Assembly: GCF_028714775.1 (NCBI RefSeq)
Contig: NZ_JAQTLS010000002.1
Coordinates: forward strand, 186,001 to 250,000
Direction of reading: 5' to 3'
Length of the DNA stretch: 64,000 bases
Origin: Thiothrix sp.
Lineage (GTDB): Bacteria; Pseudomonadota; Gammaproteobacteria; Thiotrichales; Thiotrichaceae
A program made the translations under genes and the position numbers. This document shows, in pieces, positions 8,111 through 18,100 of the stretch (the stretch's first letter is position 1; each line of letters opens with the position of its first letter). The notes under the pieces are model-generated. The model was not told where the DNA came from and did not search any database. It was given only the letters and a program-made list of their open reading frames with translations.

Positions 8111-9607
8111 ATGGATCCTTTAACCCTGCTGTTGCTCCTGCCTGCTGCGGGCGCTGCTGTCGTCGCTTTGTTGCCCGGCAACCGTCCGTCATTGATCCGT
8201 AATACTGCCATCCTTGCGGCAGTGCTGACGCTGGCTTATGCCATCAGCCTGATTACACAGTTCTCCTTTATCGAACCCGGCATCCAGTTGCATGTACAAC
8301 ATGTGTGGAATGCGCAACTCGGCACATCCTTTGCTCTGGGGATCGACGGTTTTTCCTTCCCGCTAGTATTACTGACAGCTTTGCTGGTGTTGATGGCCTT
8401 GCTTGCCTCACACATGGTAACGCACCATGTTAAGGGCTATTACCTGCTGATGTTGTTGCTGGAAGCTGCCACGATGGGCGTGTTCATGGCGCAGGATTGG
8501 GGCTTGTTCTACGTGTTCTGGGAGTTGGTGCTGATCCCGCTGTTTTTCCTCATCGACCGTTGGGGCGGGAAAAACCGCCAGACTGCCGCGCTGAATTTCG
8601 TCCTTTACACCATGGGTGGCTCGATTTTCATGCTGTTGGCGTTGTTGATGTTGTTTGACGCGACTCCAGCGCACGCTTTCAGTTTCAGTGCGATGGCGGA
8701 AGGTGCGAAGCAGTTACCTGTGGGTGAACAGGTGCTGATTTTTACCGGCCTGCTGATTGGTTTCGGGGTGAAAATGCCGGTATTCCCGCTGCATGGTTGG
8801 TTGCCGCTGGCGCATGTGGAAGCACCTAGCCCGGTGAGTATTTTGCTTTCCGGTATCCTGCTGAAAATGGGTTCGTATGGGCTGATCCGTGCGATTGAAA
8901 TTTTGCCTGCTGCGGCGCAAGCGATGCAGGGAGTGTTGTTTGCACTAGGGCTGATCGGTTTGCTGTACGGTGGTTTGCTGGCTTGGCGGCAAAGCGACAT
9001 GAAAAAAATGATCGCGTATTCGTCGGTCAGCCACATGGGGGTGGTGCTGATTGGTATTTCGACCCTGAACATCTACGGCATGACGGGCGCAGTTTACCAG
9101 ATGGTGGCGCACGGATTGGTTGCGGGGGCAACTTTCATGTTGATCGGGTTGCTGTATGAACGCACCCATACGCGCGATATTAATGACTACGGCTCGCTGA
9201 TTAAGGTTACGCCGCGTTTTGCGTTCCTCATCATTTTGGCCTTTGTCGGCGGGGTGGGGTTGCCGAGTACCGCTGGATTTGTCGCGGAATTGCATGTGTT
9301 GATTGGCGGTTTCAATGTTTGGGGTTGGAGCATCGTGCTGCTGTCCTTGGGGGTGTTAGTTACTGCCACTTACAGCATCCGCACGGTTAAGCACTTGTAT
9401 ACCGGCCCGGTACGGCTGGATATGCAGCAGGTGGAAGATTTACGCCCGCTGGAAATGATGGCGGCAGGTACGCTGATTTTCGGCACGATGCTGCTGGGTT
9501 TCTACCCCACGCCGTTGCTGGACATGATGGATGTATCGGTACAGCATTTTGTTGCTGATCATGCGTTGGCAGTAGCCGCGCACCTGTCAGGAGATGTTAT
9601 GCCGTGA
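8111..9607 (+). CDS. NuoM/MrpD-like proton-conducting membrane subunit
   Basis: A 498-residue polytopic membrane protein of the complex I antiporter-like family, about 14 helices. The core proton-channel residues are present: Glu138 in FWELVLIPLFF and Lys221 in VKMPVFPLHGWLP, followed by the LLKMGSYGL segment. No other complex I subunits (NADH- or quinone-binding) are nearby. As the first gene of the DabA/DabB operon it most likely supplies a proton path for CO2 hydration rather than respiration. The ATG at 8111 is preferred over a TTG three codons upstream; no clear Shine-Dalgarno is seen. Its stop overlaps the next start. Confidence 0.88.
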   Translation: MDPLTLLLLLPAAGAAVVALLPGNRPSLIRNTAILAAVLTLAYAISLITQFSFIEPGIQLHVQHVWNAQLGTSFALGIDGFSFPLVLLTALLVLMALLASHMVTHHVKGYYLLMLLLEAATMGVFMAQDWGLFYVFWELVLIPLFFLIDRWGGKNRQTAALNFVLYTMGGSIFMLLALLMLFDATPAHAFSFSAMAEGAKQLPVGEQVLIFTGLLIGFGVKMPVFPLHGWLPLAHVEAPSPVSILLSGILLKMGSYGLIRAIEILPAAAQAMQGVLFALGLIGLLYGGLLAWRQSDMKKMIAYSSVSHMGVVLIGISTLNIYGMTGAVYQMVAHGLVAGATFMLIGLLYERTHTRDINDYGSLIKVTPRFAFLIILAFVGGVGLPSTAGFVAELHVLIGGFNVWGWSIVLLSLGVLVTATYSIRTVKHLYTGPVRLDMQQVEDLRPLEMMAAGTLIFGTMLLGFYPTPLLDMMDVSVQHFVADHALAVAAHLSGDVMP

Positions 9608-12600
9608 GTCACGCAGGGCAAGACCAACACGCTGACGCAGCATCCCATCGCTTCGGACACCTGTTGGAGCACTTGGGGCACGTTTTGCCCGGTCAAGCGC
9701 CACTGCGGGATTTTGTCCACCACAATACCTTGCACGGTTTCCAGCACCTGCCATTCCCACAAGCGCTGAAAGCGGCACATGACATCACGGGTTCACATGG
9801 CTATTTGCCCGTGGAGAAATTCCGCGAATATTTCCGTAAAGGACGCATCACGCAAGACGATTTGCAGGCGGTGTTGCAAGCAGATGCCCGTTTGGATAGC
9901 GCGGAAAGTGTTTTCAGCCATGCGCAAGGCACGGTGACACGCGGAGATATTTACCGCGCTGCAATGCTTGCCCCGATCAAGCCGATTACCCCCAGCCAAT
10001 TTGTCTGGCAAGTGGAAGAAGTCCACGCGCTGGAAACGCATGGTGAGTTGTGGGCGGCTTGCATGGAGGCATTGCAACTCGAACATTACCTGCTGCATTC
10101 CGAAGACCTGCTGAACTTTTCCCCCGAACGTGCTGCCCGTTTGTTTGCTGCCCAATTGGAAGGTGAGGCGGTCGACATCGACGAACGTTTGCGCCAAGAC
10201 GCCCAACACCAATTGCTGGAACTGACCCATCGGGTCGGCACAGACCTGACCTTGCGCGGTTTGCTGCTGGCAGTCACGGGTGAAGACATCATGCACGACA
10301 TCCGCCCGCTATTGCTGCGCCAAATGGCGGCATGGTTGGATCAGGGTATGGCAGCGTGGACGAATGGGCACGATGGAACCAGCCTGTATACGGCGTGGCG
10401 CGAGTCCAGTTTGAATGACCTTACGTCACTGCTGGAAGAGTTGCCCGATTGGCGCGAACACCTGAGTTCGCTGCCGGATGACCCGGTAGATGCAATTATT
10501 GCTGAGTTGCAGCGCATTGGTATCGCCAAAGAACAGTGGGAAAGCTATCTGGAACGGTTGGCGTTGGAACTTCCGGGCTGGTCGGGCATGTTCCTGTGGC
10601 GGCACGAACACCCCGGCTATGCAGGCATTATCCAGCCGCAGGTCGGGATGCTCGACTATCTGGCGATGCGTTTGAGTTTGGAACACTTGTTTGCCCGCCG
10701 CCTGTGCCGTCAGGTTTGGCTGATGGAAGCCAGCCTTAGCGATATTCGCGGGCGTTTCCGTCGTCACGGGGCTGAGTTTTTGGTGCGCTATTACACATTT
10801 AACCGCCGATTGCCGGAATACTTGCTCACGCCTGCGCAGCAAATGATCCAGCAGAGCCGCCCGCGTGTGTACGAAGACCAGCGCTGGAACCAGCTTGCCC
10901 ACCAGATTTGGACATGGGCGCAGGTGTTCACGGGCTGGGGTGAAGGCGCGGTTTACGATCAGGGTTGGCGCTTGTTTTCCCTTGCGCGGCAATTGCAATG
11001 GGATGCCTCCGCGATCCGCAACTTGCCCCCAGAACAGCTTGCCAAGGTGTTTGCCTGTCTGGAAACGCTGGATGAGGAACGCGCCGGTTTCCTGTGGTTG
11101 CAAGCTTACGAACGCCATTACCGCGAAGAAATTTTCAATGCGGTGGTTAACAACCACCAGCGTGGGGCGTGGGAACAGCGCGGGCAGCGTCCGCAGGCAC
11201 AGGTAGTGTTCTGCATGGATGACCGCGAAGAAGGCATCCGCCGCCATCTGGAAGAATTAAGCCCGCAAATTGAAACGTTGGGTGCTGCTGCTTTTTTCAA
11301 CCTGCCGATGAACTGGCAAGGGCTGGATGATAAGAGCGTCACCAAACTTTGCCCCGTGCCTGTGACGCCCGAACATCTGGTGCGCGAAGTGCCCGCAGAT
11401 GAGGCTGCTGAATTGCGGCGTGTACATGAGCGGCGCGTCACGTGGCGTAAACGTCTGTTCGCGGGTTTGCAACATGTTACCCGCCATAATTTGTTGTTGG
11501 GAACTCTCAGCCAGATGGTGCTGGCTCCTGCGTCATTGGGGATTATGCTAGGCAAATCCTACATGCCATTGGGTTTCGGTCAGTGGGTCAAAGGCTTGCG
11601 GCACAAGGCCGATATACCGATTCCCACCAAGCTGGAATACATTGCCTTGTCACCGGATGCGGAACGTTCCGGGCAGCAAAACCAGATGGGTTTCACCGAC
11701 ACTGAACAGGTGGAAAAGGTCGGTGATTTCCTGCGCATGATTGGCCTGACCGACGGCTTTGCTCCGCTGGTGGTGATCATGGGGCACGGTTCCACCAGCC
11801 AGAATAACCCGCACGCTGCTGCCTATGAATGCGGTGCGTGCAGCGGACGCCACAGCGGGCCGAATGCGCGGGTGTTTGCGTCGATGGCAAACCGCCCGGA
11901 AGTGCGGGCATTGTTGGTGGAGCGGGGGATTTGCATCCCTGACGATACGTGGTTCGTGGGGGCGGAACACGATACGTGCGACGAACAAATTCCGTGGTAC
12001 GACACAGACAAAGTGCCTGCTGTGTTGCGGGATAAGTTGCAAACCTTGCAGGAAGCCATCCGTGTAGCGGCGATGCATTCAGCGCATGAACGTTGCCGGA
12101 AGTTGGCTTCCGCCCCGCGTAACCCGACCTTGCAACAAGCCGCAGCGCACATTGCTAGCCGCGCCCTTGATTACAGCCAAGCTCGCCCGGAACTGGGGCA
12201 CGCCACCAACGCCAGCGCGTTTGTTGGGCGGCGCTCCATGACCCGTGGCAGTTTCCTCGACCGGCGTGGTTTCCTGATTTCCTACGATTGTACCCGCGAC
12301 CCGGATGGGAGTGTCCTCGAAGGTATCTTGCTGATGGCAGGGCCAGTGGGGGCGGGCATCAGCCTTGAATACTATTTTTCCACAGTGAACAACGAGCGTT
12401 ACGGCGCTGGCACAAAAGTGACCCACAACCTCACAGGGCTGTTTGGGGTCATGGAGGGCGTCTTTAGCGACTTGCGCACAGGTTTGCCTGCACAAATGAT
12501 CGAAATCCACGAAGCCATGCGCTTGCTGGTGGTGGTGGAAGCCAAAGCAGCTACGGTCGGGGAAATTTACGCACGCCAGCCGCCTTTACAGGAATTGATC

Positions 12601-12858
12601 GGTAATGGCTGGATTATCGTGGCGGTGAAAGACCCCGATTCGACGGCGATTGATGTGTTTGTGCCGGGAACGGGGTTTGTGCGTTGGACGGGGGAAACTC
12701 ATGCGCTGCCTGTGGTGGAGCACTCAGTAGATTGGTACAAAGGGCATTATGGGCATCTTTCTCCGGTGTTGGTGACGGCGGGAGCCACCCCTCACCCCCT
12801 AGCCCCCTCTCCCTCAAGGGGCGAGGGGGGACAAGAGAGGAGGGTGCAGCTTGTTTAA
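9604..12858 (+). CDS. dabA: DabA-type inorganic carbon transporter/hydratase subunit (first copy)
   Basis: A 1084-residue UPF0753/DUF2309 protein. DabA is the soluble zinc subunit of the DAB complex, which hydrates CO2 to bicarbonate vectorially and is powered by DabB. The beta-carbonic-anhydrase-like site is intact: Cys537 and Asp539 (FCMDDREE), His728 (MGHGS) and Cys743 (YECGACSG). The His-to-Cys spacing of 15 is as in characterised DabA. The protein is longer at the N-terminus than the Halothiobacillus protein. The GTG start overlaps the preceding stop. The C-terminal tail, from about residue 1062, is encoded by a GC-rich hairpin repeat and is unlike the tail of the second DabA, so it was probably rewritten by insertion. 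Confidence 0.93.
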   Translation: MSHAGQDQHADAASHRFGHLLEHLGHVLPGQAPLRDFVHHNTLHGFQHLPFPQALKAAHDITGSHGYLPVEKFREYFRKGRITQDDLQAVLQADARLDSAESVFSHAQGTVTRGDIYRAAMLAPIKPITPSQFVWQVEEVHALETHGELWAACMEALQLEHYLLHSEDLLNFSPERAARLFAAQLEGEAVDIDERLRQDAQHQLLELTHRVGTDLTLRGLLLAVTGEDIMHDIRPLLLRQMAAWLDQGMAAWTNGHDGTSLYTAWRESSLNDLTSLLEELPDWREHLSSLPDDPVDAIIAELQRIGIAKEQWESYLERLALELPGWSGMFLWRHEHPGYAGIIQPQVGMLDYLAMRLSLEHLFARRLCRQVWLMEASLSDIRGRFRRHGAEFLVRYYTFNRRLPEYLLTPAQQMIQQSRPRVYEDQRWNQLAHQIWTWAQVFTGWGEGAVYDQGWRLFSLARQLQWDASAIRNLPPEQLAKVFACLETLDEERAGFLWLQAYERHYREEIFNAVVNNHQRGAWEQRGQRPQAQVVFCMDDREEGIRRHLEELSPQIETLGAAAFFNLPMNWQGLDDKSVTKLCPVPVTPEHLVREVPADEAAELRRVHERRVTWRKRLFAGLQHVTRHNLLLGTLSQMVLAPASLGIMLGKSYMPLGFGQWVKGLRHKADIPIPTKLEYIALSPDAERSGQQNQMGFTDTEQVEKVGDFLRMIGLTDGFAPLVVIMGHGSTSQNNPHAAAYECGACSGRHSGPNARVFASMANRPEVRALLVERGICIPDDTWFVGAEHDTCDEQIPWYDTDKVPAVLRDKLQTLQEAIRVAAMHSAHERCRKLASAPRNPTLQQAAAHIASRALDYSQARPELGHATNASAFVGRRSMTRGSFLDRRGFLISYDCTRDPDGSVLEGILLMAGPVGAGISLEYYFSTVNNERYGAGTKVTHNLTGLFGVMEGVFSDLRTGLPAQMIEIHEAMRLLVVVEAKAATVGEIYARQPPLQELIGNGWIIVAVKDPDSTAIDVFVPGTGFVRWTGETHALPVVEHSVDWYKGHYGHLSPVLVTAGATPHPLAPSPSRGEGGQERRVQLV
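12788..12837 (+). repeat. GC-rich hairpin repeat, copy A
   Basis: A 50-base element beginning CCCCTCACC and ending GGGACAAGAG. Its reverse complement matches copy B at 49 of 50 positions. It lies inside the 3' end of the first dabA and supplies codons for TPHPLAPSPSRGEGG and the following residues. It is inverted relative to copies B and C. Confidence 0.93.
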
Positions 12859-13624
12859 TCGTGAGCGTTATCTGGAGTCTATTTTAAGTCAGTTGGGTAG
12901 TAAGGCTAGAGAAGATGATGATGTCTCTACACTGGCGGATGTCGTGCTACATGCTGAATTGGAAAGAGGACAGAGGAAAACTAAAGATAATAGTCAGGAT
13001 GGAAAACCTAATAGGGAAATAGTTGAGGTATTGGCTAGTTTACGTGCAAATGCAGCTAAAAATGACTTTGCCGACAAAATAAGAAAAGAAAACAAAATGA
13101 AGCACACACTTCGTGATGACAAAAACACTCCTGTCCCCCCTCGCCCCTTGAGGGAGAGGGGGCTAGGGGGTGAGGGGTTTCTTCGCCTTCCCATCAGCCC
13201 CGAACGCCACCTGCAAATGATGGAGTGCGCCCGCGACTTCCGTAAAATCCCCACGCCAAGTGAAGCCATTTTGTGGCAAGCTCTCCGTAACCGCCAAGTA
13301 GCGGGCTACAAATTCCGTCGCCAACAACCCATTGGAGCTTTTGTCGTGGACTTCTTCTGTGCCGAACACAATCTGATTGTCGAAGTAGACGGTGCAATCC
13401 ACGCAACCCAGATAGAACGCGACCAAGAACGCCAACACCTACTCGAATGCTGCGGCTACCAATTCCTACGCTTCACTGCCACCCAAGTAGAACAAAACCT
13501 AAAAACCGTTACCACCACTATTGAATCCACCCTCCTCTTGTCCCCCTCTCCCCTTGAGGGAGAGGGGCTAGGGGTGAGGGGTAAAGCGCAGCTTGAGGGA
13601 GAGGGGCGGATACACCATGCCTAA
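12851..13624 (+). CDS. DUF559 nuclease-like protein carrying hairpin repeats
   Basis: A 257-residue protein inserted between dabA and dabB. The start is a TTG with AGGAGGG seven bases upstream; the frame overlaps dabA by 8 bases. Residues 1-92 form an unrelated charged N-terminal part, A/T-rich at DNA level. Copy B then encodes a PPRPLRERGLGGEG linker. The DUF559 domain follows (about 115-225, a Vsr/PD-(D/E)XK-like fold), with Asp167 in VVDFFC and Glu178-Val-Asp180 in IVEVDG as likely catalytic residues. Copy C encodes the tail. DUF559 proteins are proposed nucleases; no function in CO2 transport is expected. The base use and repeat flanks suggest a mobile insertion. Confidence 0.85.
   Translation: MFNRERYLESILSQLGSKAREDDDVSTLADVVLHAELERGQRKTKDNSQDGKPNREIVEVLASLRANAAKNDFADKIRKENKMKHTLRDDKNTPVPPRPLRERGLGGEGFLRLPISPERHLQMMECARDFRKIPTPSEAILWQALRNRQVAGYKFRRQQPIGAFVVDFFCAEHNLIVEVDGAIHATQIERDQERQHLLECCGYQFLRFTATQVEQNLKTVTTTIESTLLLSPSPLEGEGLGVRGKAQLEGEGRIHHA
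13128..13177 (-). repeat. GC-rich hairpin repeat, copy B
   Basis: A 50-base copy, 49/50 identical to the reverse complement of copy A. It sits in frame just upstream of the DUF559 domain. The internal near-palindrome CCCCTCGCCC...GGGAGAGGGG can form a stable hairpin with a TTGA-type loop. Confidence 0.93.
13535..13581 (-). repeat. GC-rich hairpin repeat, copy C
   Basis: A 47-base copy in the same orientation as B, with single-base deletions in its C and G runs. It contains a perfect 10-base hairpin, 13543-13552 with 13558-13567. It encodes SPSPLEGEGLGVRG at the end of the DUF559 protein. A 15-base partial copy (CTTGAGGGAGAGGGG) follows at 13592-13606, just before dabB. Confidence 0.93.
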
Positions 13625-15173
13625 CGAATTGCTCCTCCTAATCCCCGGCCTCCCCTTCCTCTCCGCTGCGTGGATCGTCATCGGTTTCATTTTCGGTTGG
13701 AACCGGGGTGAAAAAGGTGAGCGCGAAACCGCTTTCGTCGCCGTTACTGCCAACACCTTGAGCCTGTTGGGGATGCTTACCCTTGCCATTTACGATGCTA
13801 TCGCAGGCGCACCCGGTCATGTGGTGCTGTTCCCGTGGCTGCACAGTGGCGAATACTACGCTTTCGTGAGTTTTACGCTGGATAAGCTCAGCTTGAGTTT
13901 CGGGGTGGTGATTGCCACCATCACCTTGTTGGTGACGCGCTTTTCGGTCAATTACTTGCACCGTGAGATCGGTTTCCAGCGCTTTTTCATCGTGCTGTCG
14001 CTGTTTTCGTGCGCGATGCTGCTGATTGTATTGTCGGGCAGTGCCTTGCTGGGCTTTATTGGTTGGGAAATGGCGGGGATCAGCTCCTACATGCTGATTG
14101 GTTACGCATGGCATCGGGAAACGGCAGCGGAAGGGGCAACCCGTGCCTTCGTCACCAACCGCTTCGGCGATACAGGCTATTTGTTTGGCATGTTCGTGGC
14201 GTTTGTGTGGCTGAAAAGTACCGAATGGGATGTGTTGCTGCAACGCCATGCGGAGATGCCGGGTTTGGTGGTTGGGATCATGGCGATGGGCTTCATGCTG
14301 GCAGCGCTGGTGAAGTCGGCGCAGTTCCCGTTTACGGCTTGGATTACCCGTGCGTTGGAAGGCCCCACTCCATCGAGTGCGGTATTTTACGGTTCGGTGA
14401 TGGTGCATGTGGGCATTTATTTGCTGTTGCGCATTGAGCCGCTGTTAGTACAAGCGCCTGCCTTGCAATACCTGTTGATACTGGTGGGGGCGATGACGGT
14501 GCTGTATGGCTGGTTGGGGGCGTTGGTGCAAACCGACATCAAAAGCTCGCTGATGTTTTCCACCCAACAGCAAACTGGCTTGATGCTGGTGGAAATTGGT
14601 TTAGGTTGGACGACTTTCGCTGCGGTACACATGATGCTGCACGCGATCTGGCGGGCGTACCAGTTCCTGCATTCGCCTTCGTTCCTGCAACAAACGGGCT
14701 GGGAACCGGCAAAACCTGTTCCAGCGTGGTTGCGTAAGCAAAAATGGTTGTATACTGCCGCCCTCCAACGTTTTTGGCTGGTTCCGCTGGAAAACTGGCT
14801 GCTGGTACGGCCTACGCAGGCGTTGGCACATGAAGCGCAGAATTTCGATAGCCGTTTCATCGACCGCCTGACCGGGACACCATCGCACAGCAATATGCTC
14901 GGCACTTTGGCGGAAATGCAGGCTTTCCAGCAAGGCAAATTACGGCTGGAAAGCGGCGTTGGTACGGCATCCGGTATTTTCGGCAGGCTGATGCAGTGGG
15001 TTGCGGAACAACTGGAGTGGCTGGAAGATCGGCTGTTGTTGCAAAAGGGCGGCGGAAAATTGGGGGAAAACCTGCGGCAAGTCGGCGGGTATCTGGATTT
15101 GATCGAGGAGTTGTTGGCGCAACCCCGTTATCTGGTCTTGTTAATAGCGGTCACGCTGGCCGTTATTTTGTAG
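13617..15173 (+). CDS. dabB: DabB-type proton-conducting membrane subunit (first copy)
   Basis: A 518-residue NuoL-family membrane protein. DabB is the membrane partner of DabA and is thought to couple cation flow to CO2 hydration. The conserved channel glutamate is Glu151 (GWEMAGISSYMLIGY), and VKSAQFPFTAWITRALEGPTPSSA carries the channel lysine. A long C-terminal soluble part (about residues 365-518) ends in a final hydrophobic helix. The ATG at 13617 is chosen; upstream codons belong to the repeat-derived sequence. It is separated from the next dabA by only 13 bases. Confidence 0.92.
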   Translation: MPNELLLLIPGLPFLSAAWIVIGFIFGWNRGEKGERETAFVAVTANTLSLLGMLTLAIYDAIAGAPGHVVLFPWLHSGEYYAFVSFTLDKLSLSFGVVIATITLLVTRFSVNYLHREIGFQRFFIVLSLFSCAMLLIVLSGSALLGFIGWEMAGISSYMLIGYAWHRETAAEGATRAFVTNRFGDTGYLFGMFVAFVWLKSTEWDVLLQRHAEMPGLVVGIMAMGFMLAALVKSAQFPFTAWITRALEGPTPSSAVFYGSVMVHVGIYLLLRIEPLLVQAPALQYLLILVGAMTVLYGWLGALVQTDIKSSLMFSTQQQTGLMLVEIGLGWTTFAAVHMMLHAIWRAYQFLHSPSFLQQTGWEPAKPVPAWLRKQKWLYTAALQRFWLVPLENWLLVRPTQALAHEAQNFDSRFIDRLTGTPSHSNMLGTLAEMQAFQQGKLRLESGVGTASGIFGRLMQWVAEQLEWLEDRLLLQKGGGKLGENLRQVGGYLDLIEELLAQPRYLVLLIAVTLAVIL

Positions 15174-15186
15174 GAATAATTACACC

Positions 15187-18100
15187 ATGAGTGACCACAG
15201 TCAGGCACATATTGAGCAGCGCGAGTTGCTACGGCAGGCAATTGCGGGCTTGGATGCTGTCCTGCCGATCCAAGCGCCTTTGCAGGATTTCGTCCACTTT
15301 AACCCGCTGATGAATTACGAGCATCTGCCGTTTGAGGAAGCCCTGCGCACCGTGTATGCGCAAACTGGCTCATTGGGTTATCTGCCTGCCAGTGAATACC
15401 GGCGTTTCTACCAGCAAGGGCGTATCAATCGCCTCGACATTTGCAGCATCCTTGATACCGAAGTTGATAAAGCCGACGACAAAGATATTTGGCTGACGGT
15501 GCTGGCGAATAACATCAAAGCCATTTCTTTCCAGCAAATGCGTTGGCAGGTGGAAGAAAACCGCGCATTGGAATGTTTCCAGTCGGATGTGCCGTTTGAA
15601 CAGCGCGAAAAACTGCTGGAAGCCGCAGGGCAAGATGAAGCCTGCGCAATCCGCAATCTGTGGGAAACCTGCCTGCAACGGCTGGAACTGAATTACGACC
15701 TGCCGCACCCGGAAGCCTTACTCAATTTACGTTTAGCTGACATCAATGAAATCTGGAGCCGGATCAAGCAGCAAGGCCAAATCGGTAAAGCTATCCCGGA
15801 TGCGGAAGCCCTGATCCATAGCGAAGGCCGCGAGCTGTTGCACAAGCTTGTGGATCAGGTCGGTAATGGCATTACCTTACGCACTTTGCTGAAGAAGCTG
15901 ACCGGCGTGGATGTGATGGAACAGGTATTGCCGCAACTGGGGCGTTATCTGGCAAGTTGGCTGGATCAGGGCGTGGCAGGGTTGAGGGCAGAGGGTGAAG
16001 GTTTCTACGCTTACTGGCGTGCCGCCGCATTGCAAGACATCACCCCGTGGCTGGAGGGGATGGATAACTGGGGCGATTACCTCGATTCCCTGCATGACGA
16101 CCCGTTGGAAATCATTCATCAGGAATTGATGCGCATCGGCATCGACAAGCAACACTGGGATGATTACCTACGTTCATTGGCGTTGGAACTGCCGGGTTGG
16201 TCGGGCATGTTCAACTGGCGGGCAAAAAATCCGGGCTATCTCGGCTTGCCTGCGGTCAATCAGATGGAAGATTATCTGGCGGTGCGGCTGGTGTTGGAAC
16301 ACTTGTATTGCCGCCGTTTGACCAGCGAATCGTGGCAGGTGGATGCCAGTACCATCGGTATCCGGGGCTACTTCCACCACAATGAGGACGAGTTTTTTGT
16401 CCGCTACCATGCCTATAACGCCACTTTGCCTGAATACCTGCAACAGCTTGCCCAGCAATTCCTTGAAAGCCAAGAAGACATCCAGCCGCTGGAATGGCAT
16501 CAGCTTGCCCACCAAATCCTGACGTGGAACCTTGCCCCAGAAACCGTGATTCCGGTCGGAACTGACATCTACCGGAAGGCATGGCGACTGTTCCACCTTG
16601 CCCAGCACATGGGAATGGATGCGCAGCGTTTCGCGCAACTGGAACGGGAGCGGATCGACCGCTTGTTGAGTGTTTTGGAAGCACTGGATGACCCCAATAC
16701 CAGCGGTTACTTGTGGTTACGGGCGTATGAACACCACTTTCAGGAAGAAATTTTCAGTGCGTTGCTGAATAAGCACATGACCCCTCACCCCCAAACCCCC
16801 GCACCCAGCCCCTTGCAGGGTCGTCCCTCAAGGGGCGAGGGGGCTTCACCCGTTGCCCAACTGATTTTCTGTATGGATGACCGCGAGGAAAGTGTGCGCC
16901 GCCATCTGGAAGAACTTGCCCCGGAACTGGAAACCTTGGGCGCGGCGGGCGTGTTTGGTTTGCCCAATAACTGGCGTTCGTTGGATGGTTGCAAGCCGAT
17001 CAAATTGGCGCAGCCGGTGGTGACGGCAGTGCATGAATTCCGCGAAGTGCCGACTGCCAGTGGGCAACAGCGCTTACCACTGCACCGGAAACGCCAGCGT
17101 GCCATCGAATGGCTCAAGCGCATGAAAAACCATTGGATGCGCCACGGGGTGCTGGAAACTGCGCTGGCATTGCCAGTACTTGCTCCGTTCGCCTTGCTGG
17201 AATTGCTGGGGCGCAGTTTGATGCCGTCGGCTTACCAGCGTTTCATGGCTAAGATGCAGCGTAAGGCCAGTTTGCCCGTGCAGGCGCGTGTTGATTACAC
17301 CGCCCGCGAAGCGTTGGAATGCCCGAGTGCCGCGCAAAACCAGATTGGACTGAGTGCTGAGGAAAAGGTGGCTAAGGTCGCGGCTTTCCTCAAACTGACG
17401 GGTTTTACCAGCGGCTTTTCCCCCTTGGTGGTGTTGATGGCGCACCGTTCGCGCCATTTGAATAACCCGCATATCCTTGGCTACGGTTGTGGGGCGTGCA
17501 GCGGGCGTTTCGGCGGGCCGAATGCGCGTGCTTTCGCCGGGATGGTGAACGAGTTGGAAGTGCGGGCGCAACTGGCTGCCCAGCATGGCATCAGTATTCC
17601 TGATGAATGCCGTTTCATTGCCAGCGAGCACGATACCACCAGCGATGATATTGACTGGTTTGATACGGATTTGATCCCCGCCAGCCATCAAGCGCTCTTC
17701 CAGCGGGTGCGGCAAGCAACGGAACAGGCGGTGCGCCAGTCTTCACACGAACGTTGCCGCAAGTTTGCTTCCGCCCCGACGAAATTATCCCCAGCACAGG
17801 CCAAACGCCATGTGCAAGCACGGGCGGCATCCCCCGACCAAGTGCGGGCGGAATTGGGGCATCAAGGCTGTGCGGTGGCTTTCATCGGCCCGCGTAGCTT
17901 GAGCAAAGGCATTTTCTGGGATCGGCGCTCCTTCCTGATTTCCTACAACCCGCACAATGACCCGGAAGGGCGGATGCTGGAAGCGCAATTGCAAGGCAAC
18001 GGCGTGGTCGGGGTCGGTATCCAGATGGATTACTATTTCTCGCGGATGCAAAGTGGTTACTTCGGTTCCGGCAGCAAGGCTACGCATAACCTGACGGGGC

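Noticed and set aside
10426-11247. 273-codon minus-strand open frame inside the first dabA
   Set aside because: Antisense shadow of a well-supported gene.
12788-13606. CRISPR array
   Set aside because: The repeats are few, unevenly spaced, in both orientations and embedded in coding sequence, with no cas genes nearby.
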